Source of the DNA: Bradyrhizobium sp.
GTDB taxonomy: Bacteria; Pseudomonadota; Alphaproteobacteria; Rhizobiales; Xanthobacteraceae
Assembly (NCBI RefSeq): GCF_027307225.1
Contig: NZ_DAHUXJ010000086.1
Span: 29,493-93,492, forward strand
Direction: 5' to 3'
Length of the DNA stretch: 64,000 nt
Shown piece by piece: positions 41,513-49,908 of the stretch. The notes beneath the pieces were generated by a model, which saw only the letters and a list, made by a program, of their open reading frames with translations, did no database searches and was not told where the DNA came from. Numbering within the stretch: position 1 is the first letter of the stretch; every line of letters begins with the position of its first letter. Both the position numbers and the translations under genes were made by a program.

Positions 41513-43384
41513 ATGAGCGCAGTGGAACGGCTTGAAGACCGGGGCGAACCAACGGCAGCGGAACATGGGGCCGCGACGGGTGCCCCGCTCGAACCGGCGG
41601 CGTCGATCGAAACAGGTCCGACTGCGCCGCCCACTGAGCGCACCGCGCGGCTGCGTCCGCTCCTCGCATTGTCGCCTTATGTGGCACGCTATCGCGGGCG
41701 GGTGGCGCTTGCCTTCATCGCGCTGACGGTCGCTGCGATCACCACCTTGATCGTGCCGCTCGCGGTGCGTCGGATGATCGACTTCGGCTTCACGCCCGAA
41801 GGTATCGCCCGCATCAACAGCTATTTCAGCGTCATGATCATCGTGGTCGGCGTATTGGCGCTCGCCAGCGCGTCGCGCTATTACCTCGTCATGACGATCG
41901 GCGAACGCATCGTCGCCGATTTGAGGCGCGATGTATTTGCGCATCTGATGCGGCTGTCGCCGGCCTTCTTCGATTCCTCGCGCAGCGGCGAATTGATCTC
42001 GCGGCTGACCGCCGACACCACCCAGATCAAATCCGCCGTCGGCGCCTCGGTCTCGATCGCGCTGCGCAATGTCATGCTGTTCATTGGTGCGACCGCGATG
42101 ATGGTGGTCACCAGCCCAAGGCTCTCCGGCTTCGTGCTGCTCGCCATTCCCCTGGTCGTGCTGCCGCTGATGGCGTTCGGCCGCTGGGTGCGGCGATTGT
42201 CGCGCACCGCGCAGGACACTCTTGCGGATGCCAGCGCCTATGCGTCCGAACTCGTCGGGGCGATCCGCACCGTACAGGCCTATACCGGCGAGCGGCTCGC
42301 GAATATGCGTTTCGGCGGCGACGTCGAGCAGGCTTATGCGGCCGCCCGCAACTCGACGCGGGCGCGCGCGGTACTGACCGCAATCGTGATCTTCATCGTC
42401 TTTACCAGCGTCGTGATCATCCTCTGGATCGGTTCCAACGACGTCGAGGCCGGGCTGATCAGTCCGGGCCGGCTCGGCCAGTTCGTGCTCTACACGGTGT
42501 TTGCCGCGACCGGCCTCGGCCAGCTCAGCGAAGTCTGGGGCGAAGTTTCGGCAGCCTCTGGCGCGGCCGAGCGGTTGTTCGAAATCCTGCGCGTGAAGCC
42601 GGAGATCACGGCGCCAGTTTCGCCGCGCCCGCTGCCCGAACCTGCGCGCGGCGATGTCAGTTTCGAGAACGTCAGTTTCGCCTATCCGATGCGTCCAGGT
42701 ATTTCGGCGATCGAGGGCGTTTCGTTCTCGGTGCGCGCCGGCGAGAAGGTCGCGATCGTCGGGCCTTCGGGTGCCGGCAAGAGCACGCTGTTTCATCTGT
42801 TGCTGCGCTTCTACGATCCGGCCTCCGGCACCGTCTCGGTCGATGGTGTGCCGATCCGCAACTCCGATCCCTCCGACGTGCGCAAACGCATCGCGCTGGT
42901 GCCGCAGGATCCGATCGTGTTCGCGGCAAGTGCCGGCGACAACATCCGCTTCGGCCGGCCGGAGGCGAGTGACGCCGAGGTCGAGCGCGCCGCTGATCTC
43001 GCGCATGCTTCGGAATTTCTTCGTCGCCTGCCAGGCGGCCTCAACGCGCCGCTCGGCGAGCGCGGCGTGACGCTCTCGGGCGGCCAGCGCCAGCGAATCG
43101 CCATCGCGCGCGCGATCCTGCGCGATGCGCCGCTGCTCCTGCTCGACGAAGCGACCTCGGCGCTCGACGCCGAATCCGAGACGCTGGTGCAGACCGCGCT
43201 GGAAGAATTGATGAGCCACCGCACCACGCTCGTGATTGCGCACCGCCTGGCGACCGTTCTGTCCTGCGACCGCATCCTGGTGATGGATCAGGGCAAAATC
43301 GTCGAGCAGGGCACGCATGCTTCGCTGGTTGCAGCCAACGGCCTTTATGCGCGGCTGGCGCGGCTGCAGTTCGAGGGGGCGTGA
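41513..43384 (+). CDS. ABC exporter, fused membrane and ATPase domains (MsbA-like)
   Basis: 623 residues. Six TM helices at about 55-340, then the nucleotide-binding domain with Walker [10 protein letters not shown], signature LSGGQRQR, Walker [13 protein letters not shown] and H-loop IAHRLAT. As a half-transporter it should dimerise and export lipids, lipid A-like glycolipids or drugs. The stretch before the first helix is a polar 45 residues. The ATG at 41513 was chosen because the open frame before it is only the palindromic element; the ribosome site is weak, so an upstream GTG at 41489 cannot be excluded. Confidence 0.9.
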   Translation: MSAVERLEDRGEPTAAEHGAATGAPLEPAASIETGPTAPPTERTARLRPLLALSPYVARYRGRVALAFIALTVAAITTLIVPLAVRRMIDFGFTPEGIARINSYFSVMIIVVGVLALASASRYYLVMTIGERIVADLRRDVFAHLMRLSPAFFDSSRSGELISRLTADTTQIKSAVGASVSIALRNVMLFIGATAMMVVTSPRLSGFVLLAIPLVVLPLMAFGRWVRRLSRTAQDTLADASAYASELVGAIRTVQAYTGERLANMRFGGDVEQAYAAARNSTRARAVLTAIVIFIVFTSVVIILWIGSNDVEAGLISPGRLGQFVLYTVFAATGLGQLSEVWGEVSAASGAAERLFEILRVKPEITAPVSPRPLPEPARGDVSFENVSFAYPMRPGISAIEGVSFSVRAGEKVAIVGPSGAGKSTLFHLLLRFYDPASGTVSVDGVPIRNSDPSDVRKRIALVPQDPIVFAASAGDNIRFGRPEASDAEVERAADLAHASEFLRRLPGGLNAPLGERGVTLSGGQRQRIAIARAILRDAPLLLLDEATSALDAESETLVQTALEELMSHRTTLVIAHRLATVLSCDRILVMDQGKIVEQGTHASLVAANGLYARLARLQFEGA

Positions 43385-43394
43385 CGAGAAGGAG

Positions 43395-43631
43395 CTATCT
43401 GCATTTCGGCGACAGCATCGGCACGTTCGCCCACGCCCAGTTCTTCCATTTGCCATCTTCGCCGACGCAAGGCGTCTTCCCGCTATCGGCGGAAACATCA
43501 GGGGGACCATTGGCGGCGAGGGACGGCCGATCGGTCGCATCGTGCCGGTCGATCGATCGGACCGAAACAATTCCTGCGAAAGCAACAGCGAGGAAAACCG
43601 CCGAGCCCTTTGCAAGTTCACTTCGCGTCAT
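43395..43631 (-). CDS. Small anchored/secreted protein of unknown function
   Basis: 78 residues: short basic start, one hydrophobic segment (GSAVFLAVAFAGIVSV), a polar middle and a C-terminal motif GEDGKWKNWAWANVPMLSPKC with two Cys (CVGEDGKWKNW and SPKC). GGGGGAAG is well placed before the ATG. It is convergent with the ABC exporter, 10 bases away. The clear ribosome site and Trp/Cys motif argue that it is a real gene. No function can be assigned. Confidence 0.62.
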   Translation of the reverse strand: MTRSELAKGSAVFLAVAFAGIVSVRSIDRHDATDRPSLAANGPPDVSADSGKTPCVGEDGKWKNWAWANVPMLSPKCR

Positions 43632-43646
43632 AGGCTTCCCCCCGCG

Positions 43647-43814
43647 CTAGTGGAGTGGATTTGACATTCGCTACCAACGTGGCCGCAAATTCTGGAAGCG
43701 AATGTCAAATCCTAAACTCCACTAGAAACATATTTTTGCTAGTGGTCCTTTGATTCTAACATTCGCAAAAGTGCCTGCTGAGAAGGGGTGCGAATGTTAG
43801 AATCGGACCACTAG
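43647..43814. repeat. Bipartite palindromic element, reverse orientation (B-linker-A)
   Basis: B 43647-43725 (GTGGAGTGGATTTGACATTC facing GAATGTCAAATCC-TAAA-CTCCAC), linker 43726-43738, A 43739-43814 (GTGGTCCTTTGATTCTAAC facing GTTAGAATCGGACCAC). The last CTAG contains the TAG stop of the GNAT gene read on the minus strand. Close relative of the copies at 12755 and 49622. Confidence 0.95.
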
Positions 43815-44260
43815 GGTTTCCACGCCATCTTCAGGACCGGCCGGCCCGACGTCGGATTGACGTCCTTGCCTGCATGGACAAAGCCGTTGCGCTCGTAGAA
43901 GCGGATCGCGCGGGCGTTGTCAGTGTTGACCAGCAGCGTGATGGAACCGGGCGACAGCCGCTTGGCTTCATCGACCAATGTACCCGCGATGTTCGAACCC
44001 CAGCGGTTGGGCGTGACCACGAGCTGATCGAGATAGGCCTGTGCGTCGATGGTCACGAAGCCGACCAGCGTGCCTGCTTCTTCGGCGACGATGATCGCGG
44101 CGTTTGGCACCAGCTCATTGCGCCAGCGCCCGCGCCACCATGGCAGACGCGCGGCAAAATCGATCGAAGGATAGGTCTGGCGCCAGCTCTCCAGCCACAG
44201 CGCAATCGCGGCGTCTTCGTCGTCAGTGCGATAGGGGCGGAGGGTGAGGGGCGCGGTCAT
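43811..44260 (-). CDS. GNAT family N-acetyltransferase
   Basis: 149 residues of the GNAT fold. The acetyl-CoA loop region appears around LDQLVVTPNRWGSNIAGTLV with the motif-A pattern V-x5-G-x-G partly relaxed (NRWGSNIAG), followed by LLVNTDNARAIRFYERNGFV, the typical motif-B segment. Substrate unknown. The stop codon lies in the CTAG end of a palindromic element. Confidence 0.85.
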   Translation of the reverse strand: MTAPLTLRPYRTDDEDAAIALWLESWRQTYPSIDFAARLPWWRGRWRNELVPNAAIIVAEEAGTLVGFVTIDAQAYLDQLVVTPNRWGSNIAGTLVDEAKRLSPGSITLLVNTDNARAIRFYERNGFVHAGKDVNPTSGRPVLKMAWKP

Positions 44261-44261
44261 C

Positions 44262-44368
44262 GTTTCCCGGGCGAGTGGCGCGAGGGCACTGCCCGAGCAA
44301 AGCGAGACCCGGGACCCATCTGGATCCCGGTTCGCGCTCGCCTTGGCTCGCTGGGCCGGGACACGAGG
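44262..44368. repeat. Intergenic palindromic repeat, GTCCCGG family (copy 1)
   Basis: TTTCCCGGGCGAGTGGCGCG, GAGACCCGGGACC, GGATCCCGGTTCGCGCTCGCC and GGGCCGGGACACGAG form long imperfect inverted repeats between the GNAT and OmpA-like genes. Same family as 45421-45543 and 59429-59545. Confidence 0.65.
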
Positions 44369-44369
44369 A

Positions 44370-45401
44370 CTACTTCTCCGTCAGCTTCAACTCGATGCGG
44401 CGGTTGCGGCGATAAGCCTCTTCGGTGTTGCCGGGATCGAGCGGCTGAAATTCGGCAAAGCCGGCCGCGACCAGCCGCTGCGCGGGGACGCCGAGTGAAA
44501 TCAGGTATTGCACCACCGAGATCGCGCGAGCCGACGACAGCTCCCAGTTCGATTTGAACTGTGGGCTGTTGGTGATCGGCCGTACGTCGGTGTGGCCGTC
44601 AACCCGCAAGACCCAGGCGATTTCGCTCGGGATCCGCTTGTCGAGGTCGATCAGGGCGCTGGCGACCTTGTCGAGTTCGGATTTTCCTTCCGGCAGCAGC
44701 GTCGCCTGTCCGGTGTCGAAGAACACTTCGGACTGGAATACGAAGCGGTCGCCGACGATCCGGATGTCCGGCCGGTTGCCGAGAATGGCGCGCAGCCGTC
44801 CAAAGAATTCCGAACGATAGCGTGACAATTCCTGCACCCGCTGCGCCAGCGCGACATTCAGCCGCTGGCCGAGATCGGCGATGCGGCTTTGCGATTCCTT
44901 GTCGCGGCTCTCGGAGGCTTGCAAAGCTTCTTCGAGCGCGGCGAGCTGACGGCGGAGTGCGCTGATCTGCTGGTTCAACACCTCGATCTGGGCCAGCGCG
45001 CGCGACGAAACCTGCTTTTCCGAATCGAGCGCCTTGTTGAGCTCGTTGGCGCGGCTGGTCGCGTCGTTGCCGGCTCCCGCAAGACCCTCATAAAGGCCCT
45101 TGACGCGGTCGCGTTCGCCTTCGGCCGCCGCCAGGCCGGCGCGCATCTGCGAAAGCTGATCCGTGAGGTTGACCTTGCCGAGCTTTTCCATCGACAGCAT
45201 GTCGTTGAGCTCGGCGATCTTGGCGTTGAGCTGTTCCAGCGCCTTATCCTTGCCGGTCACCTCCTGCGACAGGAAGAACTGCACCACCAGAAACACCGAC
45301 AGCAGGAACACGATCGACAGCACCAGCGTCGACAGCGCGTCGACGAAGCCGGGCCAGTAATTGAAGGCGCTTTCGCTGCGCCGTGCGCGGGCTAGGGCCA
45401 T
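44370..45401 (-). CDS. Peptidoglycan-binding OmpA/MotB-like protein
   Basis: 343 residues. A MotB-like TM segment near the N-terminus (WPGFVDALSTLVLSIVFLLSVFLV, shown as PGFVDALSTLVLSIVFLL) precedes a long coiled coil (about 60-195). A C-terminal OmpA domain follows with VFFDTGQATLLPEGKSELDK, VDGHTDVRPI and ELSSARAISVVQYL. TM with Asp plus peptidoglycan anchor is the MotB/ExbD-TolR stator plan. The MotA/ExbB-like gene 525 bases upstream on the same strand is its likely partner. The ATG at 45401 leaves out an upstream extension that lies in a palindromic repeat. Confidence 0.9.
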   Translation of the reverse strand: MALARARRSESAFNYWPGFVDALSTLVLSIVFLLSVFLVVQFFLSQEVTGKDKALEQLNAKIAELNDMLSMEKLGKVNLTDQLSQMRAGLAAAEGERDRVKGLYEGLAGAGNDATSRANELNKALDSEKQVSSRALAQIEVLNQQISALRRQLAALEEALQASESRDKESQSRIADLGQRLNVALAQRVQELSRYRSEFFGRLRAILGNRPDIRIVGDRFVFQSEVFFDTGQATLLPEGKSELDKVASALIDLDKRIPSEIAWVLRVDGHTDVRPITNSPQFKSNWELSSARAISVVQYLISLGVPAQRLVAAGFAEFQPLDPGNTEEAYRRNRRIELKLTEK

Positions 45402-45420
45402 TCGGTTGTCTCCGCTCCTC

Positions 45421-45543
45421 TCGTGTCCCGGACGCGGATGCAGCGTGCAACGCTGCTCCGCAGAGCCGGGACCCATACTGACTTGTGGGCCCCGGCTCCG
45501 CAGCGCATCGCCGATATGGCGCTGCACTGCATCCGGGGCACGG
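45421..45543. repeat. Intergenic palindromic repeat, GTCCCGG family (copy 2)
   Basis: Outer arms TCGTGTCCCGGACGCGGATG and CTGCATCCGGGGCACGG enclose CAGCGTGCAACGCTGCTCCG and GGCTCCGCAGCGCATCGCC with GAGCCGGGACC/GGCCCCGGCTC between them. It is a multi-branched inverted repeat of about 120 bp, between the VOC and OmpA-like genes of one putative operon. Confidence 0.75.
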
Positions 45544-45544
45544 C

Positions 45545-45916
45545 TTAACCCTCCGGCGCGCGGCAGACGGCTTCGACATTGTGGCCGTCGGGATCGAGCA
45601 CGAAAGCGCCGTAGTAGTTGAGATCATAATGCGGGCGCGGGCCGGGCGGTCCATTGTCCCTGGCCCCGGCAGCGATTGCCGCCTCGTAGAAGTGGTCGAC
45701 GGTGGCGCGATCCTGGGCCGCAAACGCGACGTGCGAGCCGGACTGCGGCTGGTTGCGAATGCCGATCCAGAAGAAGGCCTTGGGCTTGACGCCATAGCCT
45801 GCGAACCGGTCTTCGTCGCCATAGAGCCGCGCGATTCCGAGCGGCCGCAGCGCGCAATCGTAGAACCGCCTGGACCGCTCGATGTCAGTGACCCCGATGG
45901 TGACGTGATCCAGCAT
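45545..45916 (-). CDS. VOC family (glyoxalase-like) protein
   Basis: 123 residues: a single vicinal-oxygen-chelate module with metal-ligand candidates His4 (LDHVTIGVTD), His65 region (GSHVAFAAQD), and a Glu near the C-terminus (DPDGHNVEAVC). YYGAFVLDPDGHNVE is the usual final motif. Likely a metal-dependent lyase, dioxygenase or resistance-type protein; substrate unknown. It starts nine bases after the MotA/ExbB-like stop and so is probably co-transcribed with it. Confidence 0.85.
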   Translation of the reverse strand: MLDHVTIGVTDIERSRRFYDCALRPLGIARLYGDEDRFAGYGVKPKAFFWIGIRNQPQSGSHVAFAAQDRATVDHFYEAAIAAGARDNGPPGPRPHYDLNYYGAFVLDPDGHNVEAVCRAPEG

Positions 45917-45925
45917 ATCCGGCGC

Positions 45926-46912
45926 TCAACTTTTCTCCGGCTGGCGCGCCAGCCGTTCGAGTAGCCGCTTGATCTCGCGGTTCTGCTCGCCCTGGCCGTC
46001 GGCCCATTCGCGGATCATCTGCTGCTCGGTGCGCATATGGGTGACGAGGCCCTGGATGGCTTCGGCGAGGTTGGCCATCGCCGTAGTCGTGGACTTGTTG
46101 CCGCCGCCTTCCTCGAGCGCCGTGCGCAGCCGGTCGACCGCCGATTGCATGTCGCCGCTTGCGCCACCTTCGCTGGCATAGCCGCGCACCGTCGTCGCCA
46201 GCCAATCCTCAAGGTCGGTATAGAAGCGGTTTTGCGCCTGGCTCGATTGCAGGTCGAGGAAGCCCAGGATCAGCGAGCCGGCGAGACCGAACAGCGAGGA
46301 CGAAAACGAGATTCCCATGCCGCCGAGCGGAGCGGCCAGCCCTTCTTTCAGGGTGTCGAACAGGGCGCCGGCATCGCCGCCGACCTTCAGCCCGTCGATC
46401 ACCTTGCCGACCGAGCCGACCGTTTCGATCAGGCCCCAGAAGGTGCCAAGCAGGCCGAGAAAGACCAGCAGGCCCGTCATGTAACGGGAAATGTCGCGCG
46501 CTTCATCGAGGCGGGTGGCGATGGAATCGAGCAGGTGCCGCATGGTCTGCTGCGAGATGGTGATGCGCCCCGAGCGCTCGCCGCCGAGGATCGCGGCCAT
46601 CGGCGCCAGCAGCGTCGGATGGCGGGTCAGCGCCAGGCCCGGATCGGCGATGCGGAAGTTATTGACCCAGGCGACCTCCGGATAGAGGCGGACCACCTGG
46701 CGGAAGGCCAGGATGGTGCCGACCAGGAGCACCAGGCCGATCAGCGCGTTGAGGCCGGGATTGGCGAAGAACGCGGTGACGATCTGCTTGTAGAGGACGA
46801 CCCCGATCAGCCCGCACAGCACCAGAAAGACCAGCATTCGCACCAGAAAAATCCGCGGGGGAGCGAGCTTGGTGAATTCTAGCTCCATCGTTGAGCGGGA
46901 AGAGGTGGCCAT
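45926..46912 (-). CDS. MotA/TolQ/ExbB-family proton channel protein
   Basis: 328 residues from this start. Helices at about 20-45, 55-75, 145-170 and 195-225; the diagnostic MotA_ExbB region is GLLVFLGLLGTFWGLIETVG and GLAAPLGGMGISFSSSLFGLAGSLI (second given as APLGGMGISFSSSLFGL). The C-terminal 100 residues are cytoplasmic and helical. It should form a proton-driven stator with the OmpA/MotB-like protein encoded downstream. Flagellar genes are absent, so an envelope role of the Tol/Exb kind is likelier. Starts at 46924, 46912 and 46888 are all possible. Confidence 0.88.
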   Translation of the reverse strand: MATSSRSTMELEFTKLAPPRIFLVRMLVFLVLCGLIGVVLYKQIVTAFFANPGLNALIGLVLLVGTILAFRQVVRLYPEVAWVNNFRIADPGLALTRHPTLLAPMAAILGGERSGRITISQQTMRHLLDSIATRLDEARDISRYMTGLLVFLGLLGTFWGLIETVGSVGKVIDGLKVGGDAGALFDTLKEGLAAPLGGMGISFSSSLFGLAGSLILGFLDLQSSQAQNRFYTDLEDWLATTVRGYASEGGASGDMQSAVDRLRTALEEGGGNKSTTTAMANLAEAIQGLVTHMRTEQQMIREWADGQGEQNREIKRLLERLARQPEKS

Positions 46913-46992
46913 GCCAAAGGTCATCCGTTGCGAGACACCCCACTATGGCACAGCGAGGCGGAGATGAAAGGCCGGTCGCGCCGCAGGCCGAC

Positions 46993-47160
46993 CTAGTGCC
47001 GCCTATTTGACGTTCCTGCACCACAAGCGGCGAATTCGATCCAGGAACGTCAAATAGCAAAGCGGCACTAGAATCATAGGTTTGCTAGTGCCCATGGCTT
47101 TCCGAAGTTCGTGAAAGGTGCGTGCTGAGATCGTAACGAACTTCGGAAAGTGGGCACTAG
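46993..47160. repeat. Bipartite palindromic element, reverse orientation, with a short ORF
   Basis: B 46993-47071 (GTGCCGCCTATTTGACGTTC facing GAACGTCAAATAG-CAAA-GCGGCAC), linker 47072-47084, A 47085-47160 (GTGCCCATGGCTTTCCGAAG facing CTTCGGAAAG-TGGGCAC). Read leftward it contains GGAAAGCC then ATG (47095-47093) and a frame beginning MGTSKPMI, the same phrase that begins the EAL protein at 38188. Confidence 0.95.
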
Positions 47161-47245
47161 GGGGTGGGAACTTCCACGTGAAACCTGTAGCGGACCTTCC
47201 ACGTATTTTTGGCAAAGCTTCGGCAAGACAGGTGGTTAAAAGGCG

Positions 47246-48061
47246 ATGGCTGCGATTTCTTACCTGGTGGCGCTGCTGGCGATGGCGGTCTCGCTCTCGA
47301 TCCTGATGATCGGTGCCTGGCTGGTACAACAGCGCACCGGCAATTCCGGCTGGGTCGATACCATCTGGACGTTTTCGGTCGGCCTGGTGGGCGCAGTCTC
47401 CGCGCTGTGGCCGGTCGAGGCCAGCGACCCCAATGCGCGGCAATGGCTGGTGGCCGCTTTTGTCGGGGTCTGGTCGCTTCGGCTTGGCGCTCATATTGCG
47501 TCACGGACCGCCGGGATCACGGACGATCCGCGCTATGCCGCATTCGCGCAGGGGTGGGGAGTTCGGGCGCCGCGGCGGATGTTTTTATTCCTGCAAAATC
47601 AGGCGCTCGGGTCGATCCCGCTGGTGTTTGCGATCTTTGTCGCGGCGCATTTCCCGTTGCCGGCGCTGCGGCTGCGGGACTATCTCGGCGTGTTGGTGCT
47701 GCTCCTCGGCATTCTCGGCGAAGCCGTCGCCGACGCCCAGCTGAAACGGTTCAGACAGCGTCCCGGCAGCAAGGGTCAAGTTTGCGATATCGGCCTGTGG
47801 CGCTGGTCGCGCCATCCAAATTATTTCTTCGAATGGCTGGGCTGGCTCGCCTATCCCGTGATCGCGGTCTCGCCGGATTACCCGTGGGGCTGGGCAACCC
47901 TGCTGGCGCCAGCCTTCATGTACTGGATTCTGGTCTACGTGACCGGCATTCCGCCGCTGGAAACCCAGATGCTCAAGTCGCGCGGCGAGCGCTACCGCGA
48001 CTACCAGTCGCGCACCAGCATCTTCTTCCCGCTGCCGCCCCGCCGGGGAAGCTCAAGATGA
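47246..48061 (+). CDS. DUF1295 membrane protein (steroid-reductase/isoprenylcysteine-methyltransferase-like)
   Basis: 271 residues with about seven TM helices. The DUF1295 signature is present: the C-terminal DIGLWRWSRHPNYFFEWLGW, then GIPPLETQMLKSRGERYRDYQ. The family is related to NADPH-dependent steroid 5-alpha-reductases and in bacteria accompanies cyclopropane-fatty-acid synthase genes. Four-base overlap (ATGA) with the next gene shows coupling, so it probably modifies membrane fatty acids too. AAAGGCG precedes the ATG. Confidence 0.9.
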   Translation: MAAISYLVALLAMAVSLSILMIGAWLVQQRTGNSGWVDTIWTFSVGLVGAVSALWPVEASDPNARQWLVAAFVGVWSLRLGAHIASRTAGITDDPRYAAFAQGWGVRAPRRMFLFLQNQALGSIPLVFAIFVAAHFPLPALRLRDYLGVLVLLLGILGEAVADAQLKRFRQRPGSKGQVCDIGLWRWSRHPNYFFEWLGWLAYPVIAVSPDYPWGWATLLAPAFMYWILVYVTGIPPLETQMLKSRGERYRDYQSRTSIFFPLPPRRGSSR

Positions 48062-49083
48062 GCTTCACATCCAGAGCTATCGGCGCCGCCGAGCGGGTAC
48101 CGTTGCCCGATGTCTTGATCCGCACCGCGATCCGCCAACTCTGCGCGCGCACGGCGGCGCGCCTTTCGGCCGGCGATTGCAAAAGCGACGTGGCCTTCGC
48201 GCAGGCCATGGCTGCGCGGGCCATCGCCGAACATACCGACGCCGCGAACGCCCAGCATTATGAGGTGCCGGCGGCCTTCTTCGGACGCGTGCTCGGGCCG
48301 AACCGCAAATATTCCTCCTGCTTCTACCCGACCCCCACCTCGACCCTGCGGGAAGCGGAGGAGGAGGCGCTGCGCCAGACCGCCGATCACGCCGGTCTCG
48401 CAGATGGGCAGGCGATCCTCGAACTCGGCTGCGGCTGGGGTTCGTTGTCGCTCTGGATGGCACGGCAGTTTCCGAACGCCATAGTCGTCGCGGTCTCCAA
48501 TTCGCATTCGCAGCGGATGCATATTCAGGGCGAGGCGGCAGCAGGCGGCCTGACAAACCTTTCGGTGATTACCGTCGACATGAACGGCTTCGATCCCGCG
48601 CGATCCTTCGACCGCATCGTGTCGGTCGAGATGTTCGAGCACATGATGAACTGGCGCGAATTGCTTGCCCGCGTGCGGTCGTGGCTCACCCCGCAGGGCC
48701 GCTTCTTCATGCACATCTTCACCCATCGTACCGGCGCCTATCTGTTCGACCGCCGTGACGAGGATGACTGGATCGCGCAGCATTTCTTCACCGGCGGCGT
48801 GATGCCAAGTCATCAGCTGATCCGGCAATATGCCGATCTCTTTGAGGTAGAGGAGGAATGGCGCTGGAGCGGCGAGCATTACCGGCGTACGGCGTTGGAC
48901 TGGCTCGCCAATTTCGATACCAATCGTAGCGGGATCGAAACCATCCTGCGCGGCGCCTATGGCGAGGAGACCGCGCTGTGGATGCGGCGTTGGCGCTGGT
49001 TCTTCCTTGCGACCGCCGGGCTGTTCGGCTTTTCGGGGGGCAGCGAATGGGGCGTCAGCCACTATCGGATGAAGGCCGCTTGA
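48058..49083 (+). CDS. Cyclopropane-fatty-acyl-phospholipid synthase family methyltransferase
   Basis: 341 residues. Class I SAM fold with motif I ILELGCGWGSLSLWMARQ, followed by VVAVSNSHSQRMHIQGEA, VSVEMFEHMMNWRELLARV and FFMHIFTHRTGAY. HYEVPAAFFGRVLGPNRKYSSC is the CFA-synthase substrate entry. It probably adds a methylene or methyl group to unsaturated lipid chains. Start overlaps the DUF1295 stop. Its shorter N-terminus and tight pairing with DUF1295 place it in the rhizobial paralogue group rather than canonical cfa. Confidence 0.9.
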   Translation: MSFTSRAIGAAERVPLPDVLIRTAIRQLCARTAARLSAGDCKSDVAFAQAMAARAIAEHTDAANAQHYEVPAAFFGRVLGPNRKYSSCFYPTPTSTLREAEEEALRQTADHAGLADGQAILELGCGWGSLSLWMARQFPNAIVVAVSNSHSQRMHIQGEAAAGGLTNLSVITVDMNGFDPARSFDRIVSVEMFEHMMNWRELLARVRSWLTPQGRFFMHIFTHRTGAYLFDRRDEDDWIAQHFFTGGVMPSHQLIRQYADLFEVEEEWRWSGEHYRRTALDWLANFDTNRSGIETILRGAYGEETALWMRRWRWFFLATAGLFGFSGGSEWGVSHYRMKAA

Positions 49084-49099
49084 GTTGGAGCGCGGCGGC

Positions 49100-49564
49100 T
49101 TATCGGCCGAATATTCCGCCCACCACGTGGCCGATCGCTCCGATCGGACCGCCTATCCCGCGCGATCGGCGGCCGCGGCCGCCGCCGTGATGCTCGGATC
49201 TGCCGGCTTCCCTCGCTGCCGAGCTTTCGCTGAGCAGCGCCTGATGCTGCGCCGTGTTGAGAAAGCCGGTCTTGGCATAGCCGTGCTGCTCCTGCCAGCG
49301 CGAGATGGCGTCGCGGGTTGCATCGTCGAACTTTCCGCTTGGCCTGGTATCGAACCCGAGCCTGGTGAGCCGGCGCTGCACGTCGCGGCGCTTGGCCCGG
49401 GTCAGGCGGATCTGATCTTCGCTCTGCTGGGTGGCTTCGTCCATCAACGATGGCGGTTCGACCGACGCCGTCGTGTCGCGAGGGGTCGTGCTTAGGCCGG
49501 CCTTGGCGGAAGGGGCGCAGACGGCGATTCCGAGGATCAACAACACGAGAATCGCGGCGCGCAT
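49100..49564 (-). CDS. Secreted peptidoglycan-binding-domain protein
   Basis: 154 residues. Signal peptide MRAAILVLLILGIAVCAPSAKA, a short linker, then a PG_binding_1-like repeat (RRDVQRRLTRLGFDTRPSGK, DATRDAISRWQEQHGYAKTG, LNTAQHQALL) and a Gly/Arg-rich tail with GGPIGAIGHVVGGIFGR. It probably docks to the wall. The ATG at 49564 is the one that gives a signal peptide. Convergent with the CFA-like gene, 16 bases away. Confidence 0.82.
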   Translation of the reverse strand: MRAAILVLLILGIAVCAPSAKAGLSTTPRDTTASVEPPSLMDEATQQSEDQIRLTRAKRRDVQRRLTRLGFDTRPSGKFDDATRDAISRWQEQHGYAKTGFLNTAQHQALLSESSAAREAGRSEHHGGGRGRRSRGIGGPIGAIGHVVGGIFGR

Positions 49565-49621
49565 GGGCCATTTACCTGACGTTGGAGTCGACCGGCTTTG
49601 GTTTGAAGTTAAAGACAGACG

Positions 49622-49790
49622 CGAGTGAAGTAGATTTGACATTCGCTACCCACCTGGCCGCGAACTCGGAAAGCGAATGTCAAATCCTATACTCCACCAG
49701 AGACTTGAATTTTGCTAGTGGTCCTTTGATTCCAACATTCGCAAAGGTGCCCGCTGAGAGGTGGTGCGAATGTTAGAATCGGACCGCTAG
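49622..49790. repeat. Bipartite palindromic element, reverse orientation (B-linker-A)
   Basis: B 49622-49700 with decayed ends CGAG and CCAG (AGATTTGACATTCG facing CGAATGTCAAATCC), linker 49701-49714, A 49715-49790 (GTGGTCCTTTGATTCCAAC facing GTTAGAATCGGACCGC). The rest of 49791-49908 shows nothing identifiable. Confidence 0.92.
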
Positions 49791-49908
49791 CGGCTTCAAC
49801 TCTCCTTTTGTCGCGGGGAGCAACCGCCGTCCGCCTTATTGGTTCCACGGTCTTGGCCAAGGCCACCGGCAAATGGGCAGGGCGTTCGCTTTGCGGCAAG
49901 ACGCTACG

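Noticed and set aside
47003..47494. 163-codon minus-strand frame across the element at 46993-47160
   Set aside because: Most of it is antisense to the DUF1295 gene, and its end is repeat sequence; only the short MGTSKPM frame within the element is of interest.
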